From Chitinophagaceae bacterium (lineage in GTDB: Bacteria > Bacteroidota > Bacteroidia > Chitinophagales > Chitinophagaceae), in contig CANFKC010000018.1 of assembly GCA_947447265.1 (NCBI GenBank), forward strand, positions 20,620-84,619: DNA of 64,000 nucleotides, in the 5' to 3' direction. Below, piece after piece: positions 17,810 through 26,556 of the stretch; position 1 is the stretch's first letter, and every line of letters starts with the position of its first letter. Below the pieces are notes generated by a model. It ran no database searches. It was not told where the DNA came from and worked only from the letters and a program-made list of their open reading frames with translations. Made by a program: the position numbers and the translations under genes.

Positions 17810-18429
17810 CAGTTTATTTTTATTGACTGCAAATTACAATATGGCGGAGTAAAAACATGGATTACTATCTGCTAATAAGCAAAAATTAAGATTTCCACTT
17901 TTTCTGTGTTCAGGTTGCTTTTTGCCGCGACCTCCTGAGCAGGTAGCGGTAATTGATAGCTGCAATATTATTTTATTTATAGTGGAAAATTTGATAATGT
18001 CACGTATCTTTTTTCATTATAAATAAATGTTGAGTAGTTGTAAATAGTTGATTTACAATACTAAAATAGATGTATGTAATATTTTGTGTTTGCATATTGA
18101 AAATTAAAATAGTTAAATAGGACCCTGAAATTTTTTTAGTCCAATTGCAATTACTACTTTTGTCATAGTTGTGAATTTAATGGGTTAGTAAGTAGAGCTG
18201 CTGGATTCCTCCGGCGGCTCTCATTTTTTCAGGAAAGTCAGCAAAATTTATTCTTCAAATATCAATACTCAAATGTGCCATGCTTCAAAAAGTGTGGCAC
18301 ATTTTTTTTACCTGCTGCAACAAAAATTTATGCACAATTTTTCGCGGGTTGATAACCAATATAATTGCTAATTGTGGACATCGCCCCGGGTGCTTTGTGT
18401 GAGATTTTATAAACGCTTACATTCGTAGC
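17810..18429. other. 620-bp divergent intergenic region with orphan promoter and terminators
   Basis: This region separates the start codons of the minus-strand peptidase and radA. Bases 17840-18150 are AT-rich and hold no coding frame that I trust. From 18155 there is a promoter box and then two terminator-like hairpins (18195-18230 and 18271-18309), described separately as a candidate small RNA. The last 120 bases lead into radA. Confidence 0.5.
18155..18310 (+). ncRNA. Candidate small RNA with promoter box and two terminators
   Basis: TACTTTTG at 18155-18162 is an exact TAnnTTTG box with a T-rich stretch at the -33 position. About 30 bases after the predicted start, an 11-bp stem with loop TTCC (18195-18220) is followed by six T residues. 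A second hairpin (18271-18280 with 18295-18304) is followed by eight T residues. There is no coding frame between, and the next gene starts 120 bases later. This is the layout of a short RNA gene of about 60 or 140 bases. No known RNA family is recognised; function is unknown. Confidence 0.45.
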
Positions 18430-19800
18430 ATGGCGAAAACAAAATCTGCTTTTTTTTGTCAGCAGTGCGGATACGAGACACCAAAGTGGACGGGCAAATG
18501 CCCATCATGCAACGCATGGAATTCGTTTGTGGAGGAAGTAGTGCAACGGGATGAAAAAGGTAAACCCAATATGAATTGGGATGCCGATAATAAAGAGGCG
18601 AAGAAGGCGCATAAGCTTGATGAAGTAGTGCATGTAAATGAAGCGCGCATGGTAGCGCCAGATGCGGAGCTGAACAGGGTATTGGGCGGTGGCCTTGTGC
18701 CGGGTTCAGTAATACTTGTTGCGGGCGAACCGGGCATAGGTAAGTCTACATTGTTTTTGCAGGTGGCCCTGTTGTGGAACAATATTACCACACTCTATGT
18801 ATCGGGAGAAGAGAGCGCGCAGCAAATAAAGCTACGTGCGGAAAGGCTTGGATTGAATAACCCCAACCTGTACCTGCTTACAGCAACAGATACTAACACC
18901 ATCTTCCAGGAAGTGAAGAAGATAAAGCCGCAGATGCTCATCATTGACTCTATACAAACACTGGAGTCAAGCTATGTAGAATCGGCAGCAGGAAGTGTAT
19001 CGCAGGTAAGGGAGTGTGCGGCTGAATTACAGAAGTTTGCCAAGACCAGTAACATACCTGTATTTATAATAGGGCACATTACTAAAGAGGGTTCTATTGC
19101 AGGGCCGAAAGTATTAGAACATATTGTTGATACGGTGCTGCAGTTTGAAGGCGACCGGCATTATGCGTATCGTATTTTGCGCACGCTCAAAAACCGTTTC
19201 GGTTCTACCTCAGAACTTGGAATTTATGAAATGATCACGCAGGGCATGCGCCCTGTTACCAACCCATCGGAGATATTGCTTTCGCAACACGATGAGCCAT
19301 TGAGCGGCATCGCCATTGCGGCAACTATGGAAGGCCTTCGGCCGATGATGATAGAAGTGCAGGCGCTGGTAACACAAGCGGTATATGGCAACCCACAGCG
19401 CACGGTAAGCGGCCTCGATCCGCGGCGCATGCAACTGATACTTGCGGTATTAGAAAAGCGTGGCGGTTTCCACTTCGGAGCGAAGGACGTATTCGTAAAT
19501 ATAGCCGGTGGTTTAAAAATAGAAGACCCTTCAATAGAGCTGGCTGTAGTGTGCGCTTTACTATCATCATACGAGGATAAAGCACTGCCATCCAACATCT
19601 GTCTGGTAGGTGAGATTGGCCTGAGCGGAGAGATTCGCGCCATCAACCGCATAGACCAGCGCATAGCCGAAGCAGACAAACTGGGCATGGATGTCATCTT
19701 CATTCCCAAAGCCAACGCCAAGGGCCTGAACACAAAGGCTTTTAAAATTGAAATAAAGACGGTGAATAAGGTGGAGGATGTTTATAAGATGTTGTTTTAG
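18430..19800 (+). CDS. radA: DNA repair protein RadA
   Basis: RecA-like ATPase that acts in recombination, branch migration and processing of stalled forks. The 456-residue protein has an N-terminal four-Cys zinc finger (C10, C13, C24, C27), Walker A GEPGIGKST (99-107), the RadA signature KNRFG (254-258) and a C-terminal Lon-protease-like domain (about 290-456) lacking protease function. All diagnostic motifs are intact and the length is typical. It is transcribed alone, after the candidate small RNA region. Confidence 0.97.
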   Translation: MAKTKSAFFCQQCGYETPKWTGKCPSCNAWNSFVEEVVQRDEKGKPNMNWDADNKEAKKAHKLDEVVHVNEARMVAPDAELNRVLGGGLVPGSVILVAGEPGIGKSTLFLQVALLWNNITTLYVSGEESAQQIKLRAERLGLNNPNLYLLTATDTNTIFQEVKKIKPQMLIIDSIQTLESSYVESAAGSVSQVRECAAELQKFAKTSNIPVFIIGHITKEGSIAGPKVLEHIVDTVLQFEGDRHYAYRILRTLKNRFGSTSELGIYEMITQGMRPVTNPSEILLSQHDEPLSGIAIAATMEGLRPMMIEVQALVTQAVYGNPQRTVSGLDPRRMQLILAVLEKRGGFHFGAKDVFVNIAGGLKIEDPSIELAVVCALLSSYEDKALPSNICLVGEIGLSGEIRAINRIDQRIAEADKLGMDVIFIPKANAKGLNTKAFKIEIKTVNKVEDVYKMLF

Positions 19801-19842
19801 GCGGCATTATTAAATTATGCATGACTATCAATATGTGCACAA

Positions 19843-19996
19843 TGTAGGGGCGATTCCTTGGTGTCGCCCTAAAGCGGTGTATGTTATGTCGACCGTATTG
19901 TTGTGAGGTTGCTTCTCTGCGTTCGCAATGACCGCGACTTTTTTCGGATGGTAGTATCCATGTTAGGCAGGGCAACCGCAAGGGATTGCCCCTACA
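19843..19996. repeat. Inverted-repeat intergenic element
   Basis: TGTAGGGGCGATTCCTTG (19843-19860) matches the reverse complement of 19979-19996 at 16 of 18 positions, bounding a 154-bp element between radA and the DUF4476 gene. Inside lies GTTGTGAGGTTGCTTC followed by TTCGCAATGACC (19899-19933), which is close to part of a second element at 44501-44605. It has no coding frame. It looks like a REP- or MITE-like dispersed repeat. Confidence 0.65.
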
Positions 19997-20035
19997 AAAT
20001 TCGAATCGATACAAAAAGATACGGTTACCGGCATA

Positions 20036-20062
20036 AAAAAAGGTGCACGAAGCACCTTTTTT
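20036..20062. terminator. Bidirectional terminator
   Basis: AAAAAAGGTGC (20036-20046) pairs with GCACCTTTTTT (20052-20062). It serves the DUF4476 gene ending at 20083 and can also stop radA read-through. Confidence 0.85.
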
Positions 20063-20082
20063 AAAAATTGTTTGTTGGGCTA

Positions 20083-21048
20083 TTATTGGCCTAAAAATTC
20101 GTTCAATTCAGTTTTGCTGGCATCGAATGAAAATACATTGTTCACTTTAAAGTAGTTGCTCTTGTCAGTAGTTTTAGGGTAAGCAGCTTTTGCGAACGTT
20201 AATTTTGATTCTTCAAAACCAAATAGCTTGCAAATTTCCACTACCTGGTCGGTTGAAAGGCAATTAGAAGCCAGTATGCTTTTTGCAGTAGATAGCTTGG
20301 TGTCTTCAAAGCTGGTTTCCTTAATTGTTTTTTTAGCTGCACCAAAGCTGCTCATATCCATAGGGTAGCTGCAACCACTTTTTGCAGGTGCAGGTTCTGT
20401 GTAGTTGCCGCCCGTGCTGCTTGATGAGCTGCTGTAGGTAGTAGTAGTGGTGGTCGTTTGGCGCACATTGCTGTTTACACCGCCATTTACGTTCCCGTCA
20501 TTAATATTGAGGTTCATATTCACTCCGTTGCCGCCATTGGTCGGGTCTGCAATATTCACGCTCATATTTACGCCTCCGCCATTCACACTCATATTTACGC
20601 CCGCAGGGTCGTTACTAACTACAGTGGTTGATTGTGTAGTAGTCTGTGTAACTGCAGGTGCGCCAAAATGGACATAATACATATCAGGAGGAGCAACATA
20701 ATTCTCGGGCATAGTCGTTGAGCCAAATAAACGGATCTTTAATTCGCCCTTGCCCGTCCTTTTAATTTTATAGGTTACGTCAGCGAACTTGTTATCAAGG
20801 TCTTTCGTTGATAATCTATTGCTTATTTCCTGCTTGGTTTTGTCTTCAAATAAAATTCTTGCAGCATAATAATCGTTATTGAGGCCATCAACACGCACAT
20901 TGGTTTGTGGAGCAGTATTTTGTTTTATACCGTTTAAAACCAGGTAAAAGCGGTCTCCATCTTCCGAGAATATGGTAACTGCGCCTTGGGCGAATGAGAT
21001 AAAGGGCATGGCCGCAATGGCTAAGACGAATAGTAGTTTCTTTTTCAT
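20083..21048 (-). CDS. Secreted DUF4476 domain protein
   Basis: A 321-residue exported protein. A signal peptide ends near FAQG (about residue 21). The next 120 residues are beta-rich. A low-complexity stretch (about 140-225) repeats GVNMSVN/GVNMNLN and is followed by runs of Thr and Ser. The C-terminal 95 residues have the DUF4476 pattern (FEDTKLSTAKSIL, LSTDQVVEICKLFGFEESKL, AKAAYPKTTD, NYFKV). DUF4476 is common in Bacteroidota and its function is unknown. Probably periplasmic or outer-membrane associated. Monocistronic. Confidence 0.8.
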   Translation of the reverse strand: MKKKLLFVLAIAAMPFISFAQGAVTIFSEDGDRFYLVLNGIKQNTAPQTNVRVDGLNNDYYAARILFEDKTKQEISNRLSTKDLDNKFADVTYKIKRTGKGELKIRLFGSTTMPENYVAPPDMYYVHFGAPAVTQTTTQSTTVVSNDPAGVNMSVNGGGVNMSVNIADPTNGGNGVNMNLNINDGNVNGGVNSNVRQTTTTTTTYSSSSSSTGGNYTEPAPAKSGCSYPMDMSSFGAAKKTIKETSFEDTKLSTAKSILASNCLSTDQVVEICKLFGFEESKLTFAKAAYPKTTDKSNYFKVNNVFSFDASKTELNEFLGQ

Positions 21049-21268
21049 TTGTTTCTTTTTTCTAGTACAAGATTAGTGATTTTTCTTAAGACAATAAATT
21101 TTGCAACTGTTAAGACAAAGAGCGTGCCAAAAATAATTGGGGTGTAATCGGGTATCTGTTAACGAATCACGATTAGGAAAAGAGGAGAGCTATAGCCGGG
21201 CTATAAGTTATAATAAAAAATATTTTTAAAAAATGATGCACAATTCAGCAATGCATTGGTTTCTTATG

Positions 21269-21276
21269 TATCTTTG
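21269..21276 (+). promoter_or_regulatory. -7 box upstream of the PadR operon
   Basis: TATCTTTG is an exact TAnnTTTG box 35 bases before the padR-like start codon. Confidence 0.55.
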
Positions 21277-21311
21277 AATTAGGTATTGAAGCAGCAAAAT
21301 AAACAACGACT

Positions 21312-21653
21312 ATGATCTATTCATCTGAACTTATAAAAGGAACCCTCAAAACGATTGTTTTAAAGTTGCTGGAAGATAATAACCGCATGTATGGTTACGA
21401 AATAACGCAGCGCGTAAAAGAACTAACATTCGATAAGATACAGATAACTGAGGGGGCGCTTTACCCGACACTGCATGTGCTGGAAGAAGATGGCCTGGTA
21501 ACGACCGACCTGGAGTATAACGGCAAACGGGTGCGGAAATATTATACGCTGAGCCCTGAAGGCAAAAACAAAACCAAAGAAAAAGTAAGCGAACTGGCAG
21601 ATTTTATGAATACCATGAAATTTTTGTTAGATATAAACACACAAACGGCTTAA
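21312..21653 (+). CDS. PadR family transcriptional regulator
   Basis: A 113-residue winged-helix repressor. It shows the PadR pattern: GTLKTIVLKLLEDNNRMYGYEI at the N-terminus, ITEGALYPTLHVLEEDGLV for the recognition helix and wing, and RVRKYYTLSPEGK before a C-terminal dimerisation helix. It overlaps the next gene by one base (TAATG), so the two are translationally coupled. In such pairs the regulator usually controls its own operon, which is inference here. Confidence 0.92.
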   Translation: MIYSSELIKGTLKTIVLKLLEDNNRMYGYEITQRVKELTFDKIQITEGALYPTLHVLEEDGLVTTDLEYNGKRVRKYYTLSPEGKNKTKEKVSELADFMNTMKFLLDINTQTA

Positions 21654-22861
21654 TGTATAAGATCAATGACCGGCAAATAGATTACATTCTCAGTGACATT
21701 AGTGCACGTGGCATTGAGATGGAGGGCCTGCAGCTAAACCTCCTCGATCATATTTGTTGCATCATAGAGCAGGAGCTCGAAGAAAATGGTGACTTCGAGC
21801 AAGGCTATCGCGCTGTTATCCGTAGATTCTACAGAGATAAGCTCAGCGAGATAGAAGAGGAAACACACCTATTATTAAACAACAAAAACTATTATGTTAT
21901 GAAAAAGGTCATGATTTACAGCGGCACCTTTTCTGCTGCAGCACTAACTATGGGCATATTTTTTAAGTACATGCACTGGCCCGGGGCATCTGTCTTAATG
22001 GTATTAGGCATTGGCATCTGTAGCCTCCTGTTCCTTCCGCTTCTGGTTAGCCTGAAGATAAAGGAACAACAAAAAGCCAAGGATAAACTACTTGTAGTAC
22101 TAGGTTCTATTTCCGCCATCACACTCGCTTTAGCAATACTGTTTAAGGTCCAACACTGGCCTGGCGCCAATATTATGGGTGTTACATCCCCTGCAATACT
22201 AGCCCTCGTATTCCTGCCCATTTACTTTTTCGGCGGCATACGCAACCCGGAAACCAAACTGAATACCATTGTATCTTCTGTATTGATCATTTTAGGATGT
22301 GGCTTATTCTTTTCACTGACCATAACCCCGCAGTCAATGAAAATAATAGCCATCAGAAACACCAATAGCTTCCTCAGGAGTGAGCAGATACTGAAAAATG
22401 AGGCCGCTCAGGTTGCCAAACTAAGCGGGGGAGATAGTGTAAGTACTCCGACCCTTACGCTCAGTAAGCAGATACTAAGCACCTGCGAAGAAATGAAAGC
22501 CGGGTTACTGGAGTACGTGACAGGGGTAAAAATCATTGGCAGCGACTTTGAATCTAAAGGAGAAGTAATTGAAGATGGCAACACTCAGGACTACCTTTCA
22601 CAAAACAGCGTGGCATCAGCGAAACTGGATGAACTGGCAAAAGCTGTAGAAAAATACAATGCGCTGACTACCGTGGCTACCAACCGCAACGTGAAACCCA
22701 TACCTATGAAATACAGCATCATTAATACCAATGAAAATAAGGTGCAGTATAAAGTATCAGGAGCACTGAATGATATCATACAGATACAGATGCTGGTACT
22801 TCAAAACCAGCGGGAATTGTGTGCGCCTGCTCAGAAAGAACTGGTTTCTGTGCAACAATAA
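21653..22861 (+). CDS. Membrane protein with HAAS-like N-terminus, PadR partner
   Basis: A 402-residue protein. The first 75 residues (QIDYILSDISARGIEM, LLDHICCIIEQEL, EIEEETHLLL) form the helical domain that typically sits in genes directly after PadR in Bacteroidota. About six membrane helices follow (about residues 85-225), with two copies of a short motif, FKYMHWPGA and FKVQHWPGA, resembling the GldL-type membrane segment. The C-terminal 170 residues are soluble and helical, probably periplasmic. Function unknown; regulation through the coupled PadR protein is likely. Confidence 0.75.
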   Translation: MYKINDRQIDYILSDISARGIEMEGLQLNLLDHICCIIEQELEENGDFEQGYRAVIRRFYRDKLSEIEEETHLLLNNKNYYVMKKVMIYSGTFSAAALTMGIFFKYMHWPGASVLMVLGIGICSLLFLPLLVSLKIKEQQKAKDKLLVVLGSISAITLALAILFKVQHWPGANIMGVTSPAILALVFLPIYFFGGIRNPETKLNTIVSSVLIILGCGLFFSLTITPQSMKIIAIRNTNSFLRSEQILKNEAAQVAKLSGGDSVSTPTLTLSKQILSTCEEMKAGLLEYVTGVKIIGSDFESKGEVIEDGNTQDYLSQNSVASAKLDELAKAVEKYNALTTVATNRNVKPIPMKYSIINTNENKVQYKVSGALNDIIQIQMLVLQNQRELCAPAQKELVSVQQ

Positions 22862-22872
22862 AGACATAAGTG

Positions 22873-22938
22873 ACTACAAGGGGTGCCAGGGCGCTGATGT
22901 ACTGCCCGTATTTTTAGTGGTGCCCCTTGTAGTTTTTC
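22873..22938 (+). terminator. Terminator of the PadR operon
   Basis: ACTACAAGGGG (22873-22883) pairs with CCCCTTGTAGT (22923-22933) and runs into T residues. The long loop holds a second small hairpin. Confidence 0.75.
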
Positions 22939-22984
22939 TTTAAGTGCCTGTAAGTATAAGTATATTTACAAAAAACAGCACGCA

Positions 22985-23680
22985 TTGTTTACCCCTTTCG
23001 TTAGCGGTCTATCTCATTTATTTTTCCCTGTTGTTTGCGAGGGTTGCGATAAACCCTTGGTGGGGGCTGAAGAAATATTGTGCATAAGCTGCGCAGCCCA
23101 ACTGCCTGAAACAGGTTTTCATAACTATGAAGGTAATGAAGCTGCGCTGCGCCTGGCGGGTCGAATACCCTTTATTAATGCCACCGCTTTTGCACATTTT
23201 ACTGACGATGGCCTCTTACAGCATTTACTGCATGGGCTGAAGTACCAGCAAAAGAAAGGCACTGCGCTCTACCTTGGGCGCTTATTTGGTCAGCAATTAC
23301 TGGAAACAGCCTGGATAAAAAACATAGATGTTATTATACCCGTTCCTCTCCATCCCAAAAAAGAAGCTAAACGTGGCTTTAACCAGAGCTCAATAATTGC
23401 TGATGGTATGGCTAAAGTTTTGGGCATACCCGTAAGCACTACCGGTTTATTGCGAACCAGGGAAACAGAAAGCCAGACGCAGAAAAGCCGCACAGAGCGC
23501 GTGGCCAATATGAAAGATGCATTCCGAATTAACCCAAACGAACTACTAAAGCATAAGCATATACTTATATGCGACGATGTTTTGACTACCGGTGCCACTA
23601 TAGAAGCCTGTGCATTGGCATTGCTGGCCGAAGAAACTATAAAAATAAGCGTCGCTACCATTGGTATTGCCGCTTCTTAA
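22985..23680 (+). CDS. comF: ComF family phosphoribosyltransferase-like protein
   Basis: A 231-residue ComF/GntX-type protein linked to natural transformation in competent bacteria. A four-Cys zinc knuckle lies at the N-terminus (CEGCD ... CISC). A PRTase domain follows with the PRPP-binding motif in ILICDDVLTTGAT. The start is a TTG at 22985; I found no in-frame ATG before the zinc knuckle. The TTG start is the best available, but the true start may differ by a few codons. Promoter not resolved; the preceding terminator separates it from the PadR operon. Confidence 0.9.
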   Translation: MFTPFVSGLSHLFFPVVCEGCDKPLVGAEEILCISCAAQLPETGFHNYEGNEAALRLAGRIPFINATAFAHFTDDGLLQHLLHGLKYQQKKGTALYLGRLFGQQLLETAWIKNIDVIIPVPLHPKKEAKRGFNQSSIIADGMAKVLGIPVSTTGLLRTRETESQTQKSRTERVANMKDAFRINPNELLKHKHILICDDVLTTGATIEACALALLAEETIKISVATIGIAAS

Positions 23681-23800
23681 CGCTTATATTTGCAGAGTTT
23701 TTATTACGGAATCTTGGTTAAACAAGAATTTCGCCATACCTTACGCGATTAGTGTGCAGTACACTACGATAAAAAGATATTATTACAACAAATCTGGTTT

Positions 23801-25027
23801 ATGAAGAAACATTTATTGGCGGCATCATTAGTACTATCATCATTTGCTTCATTTGGTGCCGGTTACCAGTTAAATCTGCAAGGGCTCAGGCAGCTTGCCA
23901 TGGGCGGCACGGGTGCCGCTACACCATGGGATATCTCTACAATTTTCTACAATCCCGGTGGCCTGGCACGTATTAAAACAATACAGGCCTACGGCAGCAT
24001 TCTATCTATTAATCCGGGTACTGCCTATGGCAATTTCCAGGGTTCTACCCGTTCGGTTGCTCAAAGTTTTACACCCTTCAACATATATGTTGGTGGTACT
24101 GTAAGAGAAGGTAGCCGCCTTGGTCTGGGTCTTGGTATCTATACTCCGTTTGGTACAGGTATTAAGTGGAACGATGATTGGGCTGGCAGGTATCTTGTTC
24201 AGCAAATTGATCTGAAATGCGTATTCGTACAACCTACAATAAGCTACAAGCTGAGCGAAGTATGGTCAGTTGGTGCTGGTTTTGTTTATGCTAACGGAAC
24301 ATTCGACCTGAGGCAGGCTTTACCAGTTCAGAATGGTCTGGCTGAAGATGCTACTGCTAAATTACACGGTGTTGGTAATGGTGTTGGTTTCAATGTGGGT
24401 ATCCACATGAAAGCAAGCGAGCGCATGAGCTTTGGTCTTACATACCGTTCACAGGTTAACATGGACCTGAGCGGTGGTTCTGCTACCTTTAAGGTACCTG
24501 CAAGTTTAAGGTCAACTTTCCCTAACACTACTTTCGGTTCTTTATTGCCTTTGCCGCAGGTTGCCACTTTTGGTATTGCGCTTAAGCCATTGAATAACGA
24601 AAGGCTTACACTGGCACTTGATTTCAATTATACAGGCTGGAACTCTTACGATTCTCTGCGTATTGATTTTGATAACCATACTGCAATGCTGCAGAATATG
24701 CACGCTCCGCGCCATTACCGCAATACATTAACTACACGTTTAGGCGCTAATTACAAAATAAGCAAAGTTGTTTCTGTTATGGCTGGTGGTGCTTACGACC
24801 CAACGCCTGTCACCAATGGTTTTGTTTCTCCGGAACTTCCGGATGCTGACAGGGTTGTTGTTACAACTGGTGCTGCAATTAAGCCTTTGAAAAGATTTAC
24901 AGTACTTGCCGCATGCGAATTCGTTTCATCGCTGAAAAGGGTAGGCAGCTATAACTACAGTAACTTCAGTGGTACTTACTGGACACAGGCAATAACACCG
25001 GGCATTGCTGTTTATTACAATTTCTAA
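23801..25027 (+). CDS. OmpP1/FadL family outer membrane transporter
   Basis: A 408-residue beta-barrel of the FadL/TodX type, which moves hydrophobic compounds such as fatty acids through the outer membrane. The signal peptide ends after SFGAG (about residue 21), and the mature N-terminus GYQLNLQGLRQLAMGGTGAA is the family hallmark (the plug that enters the barrel). The C-terminus ends YYNF, a typical outer membrane terminus. It is followed 20 bases later by an SGNH lipoprotein gene in the same orientation, suggesting an operon for release and uptake of an acyl substrate. Confidence 0.92.
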   Translation: MKKHLLAASLVLSSFASFGAGYQLNLQGLRQLAMGGTGAATPWDISTIFYNPGGLARIKTIQAYGSILSINPGTAYGNFQGSTRSVAQSFTPFNIYVGGTVREGSRLGLGLGIYTPFGTGIKWNDDWAGRYLVQQIDLKCVFVQPTISYKLSEVWSVGAGFVYANGTFDLRQALPVQNGLAEDATAKLHGVGNGVGFNVGIHMKASERMSFGLTYRSQVNMDLSGGSATFKVPASLRSTFPNTTFGSLLPLPQVATFGIALKPLNNERLTLALDFNYTGWNSYDSLRIDFDNHTAMLQNMHAPRHYRNTLTTRLGANYKISKVVSVMAGGAYDPTPVTNGFVSPELPDADRVVVTTGAAIKPLKRFTVLAACEFVSSLKRVGSYNYSNFSGTYWTQAITPGIAVYYNF

Positions 25028-25047
25028 AAAAAGTTCAAAAGATAAAA

Positions 25048-26415
25048 ATGAAGAAAATATATATCATTGGAGCGCTGGCATGTTTGTTCTCAGCTTGTAA
25101 ACCCAGTGTAAATGTTACGGTTCCTCCTACTGCGGGCGATGCGACATTCACATCGTACCTTGCAATAGGTAACTCACTTACGGCAGGCTATGCTGATAAC
25201 AGTTTGTATGTTACCGGCCAGCTGAATTCCTATCCAAACCGATTATTCGAACAATTCGCAACCATAGGTGACCGTGGCGCAAAGGGTAAATTCTACCAGC
25301 CATTACTTACCGGCGATATGGGTTATCCTGGTCCGCGTAAAGTTGTAGGTCTTGTAGGCAGTTGCCTTGGCGATACTTCTTTAGGCGCAATAGATTTACC
25401 ATATTTCTCAGCTTCAGGCGACGATGCGAAAGCTTATGTAAGTCCGGGTCCTAACCATGAGATCAACAATATCGGCGTTCCGGGTATCCGTGTTGCCGAC
25501 TATGCTGTTCCTACTTATGGCAATTTGAATCCGTATGCTAAGCGTTTTTATCACGACCTTACCTCTACACCACTTGAAGAGTTGCAGTTCCGTGTAAACA
25601 ACATACACCCTACATTTGTTACCATCTGGTTAGGTGCTAATGACGTGTTAGGTTTCGCAACCAGCGGCGGTCAGGGTGATGGTTCGGGTAATGCGTCACC
25701 AGCTTTCGGCAATTTCTATGCAACAAATGCAGTTACGCCAACAGCGGTGTTTAAAAAGTATTATGATACTGTAGTTGGTATGGCTATCGGTGTTGGTGCA
25801 CGTGGTGCATTGATCAATATCCCTGATATTACTTCAATACCTTTCTTTACTACTATTCCATCAAATGGCCTTTATATCAGTCGCCAGTCTTTGGCTGATT
25901 CTTTAAATGCCGCTTATGGTCATTCAAAAGATTATGCTTTCCATTTAGGTTACAACCAGTTTGTTGTAAAAGACCATTTGGGCAACATCAGGCAGTCGGT
26001 TCCGGGTGAATTGATTTTACTTACTACTCCGCTCGATTCTATTACCTGCGCTGCATGGGGTAGTTTCCGCGCTATACCAGAGCAATATGTAATTACAACT
26101 GAAGAACTACAGCAAATAAAGTCAGCAACTACAAGGTTCAACGACATTATTGCTAATGCGGCATTACGTAACAACCTTGCATTGGTTGATATGTATAGCT
26201 ACATGGGTACTTTAAAATCAGGTATTGTATACAACGGTATCAAGTACAACGCCAGCTACATTTCAGGTAGCGCATTTTCTTTAGATGGTGTACACCTTAC
26301 ACCACGTGGTTATGCTATTGTTGCTAACAAGATCATTGAGTCTATCAACGCAAAATATCATTCAACAATTACCGCTATCGATGTAAACAAATACAACGGT
26401 ATTTTGTTCCCATAG
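25048..26415 (+). CDS. SGNH/GDSL hydrolase lipoprotein
   Basis: A 455-residue lipoprotein with lipobox LFSAC (C17). The SGNH blocks are present: GNSLTAGY with the nucleophile S43, a Gly in block II near NIGVPGIRV, GANDV in block III, and DGVH with D413 and H416 near the end. Such enzymes hydrolyse esters of lipids or sugars. The position after a FadL-type porin and a shared terminator suggests that it frees fatty acids or acyl groups for uptake; this is inference. A long insert (about 60-135) is larger than in minimal SGNH enzymes. Confidence 0.88.
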   Translation: MKKIYIIGALACLFSACKPSVNVTVPPTAGDATFTSYLAIGNSLTAGYADNSLYVTGQLNSYPNRLFEQFATIGDRGAKGKFYQPLLTGDMGYPGPRKVVGLVGSCLGDTSLGAIDLPYFSASGDDAKAYVSPGPNHEINNIGVPGIRVADYAVPTYGNLNPYAKRFYHDLTSTPLEELQFRVNNIHPTFVTIWLGANDVLGFATSGGQGDGSGNASPAFGNFYATNAVTPTAVFKKYYDTVVGMAIGVGARGALINIPDITSIPFFTTIPSNGLYISRQSLADSLNAAYGHSKDYAFHLGYNQFVVKDHLGNIRQSVPGELILLTTPLDSITCAAWGSFRAIPEQYVITTEELQQIKSATTRFNDIIANAALRNNLALVDMYSYMGTLKSGIVYNGIKYNASYISGSAFSLDGVHLTPRGYAIVANKIIESINAKYHSTITAIDVNKYNGILFP

Positions 26416-26441
26416 TTAAGCGTAAATTGAAAATTATTAAG

Positions 26442-26472
26442 AGTCTGCACAGTATTGTGCAGACTTTTTTTT
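26442..26472 (+). terminator. Terminator of the FadL-SGNH operon
   Basis: AGTCTGCACA (26442-26451) pairs with TGTGCAGACT (26456-26465), followed by a run of T residues. Confidence 0.9.
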
Positions 26473-26556
26473 GTTGCTTGAATACAGGTTTATTTTTATA
26501 ATTATATTTTTTGTTTTATTTATATTATCTTAACCTGAAAATTGAAATGTCTGGGT

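Noticed and set aside
18195..18220. tRNA-like fold near 18180-18230
   Set aside because: Only one hairpin, no T-arm consensus and no acceptor pairing; it fits a terminator.
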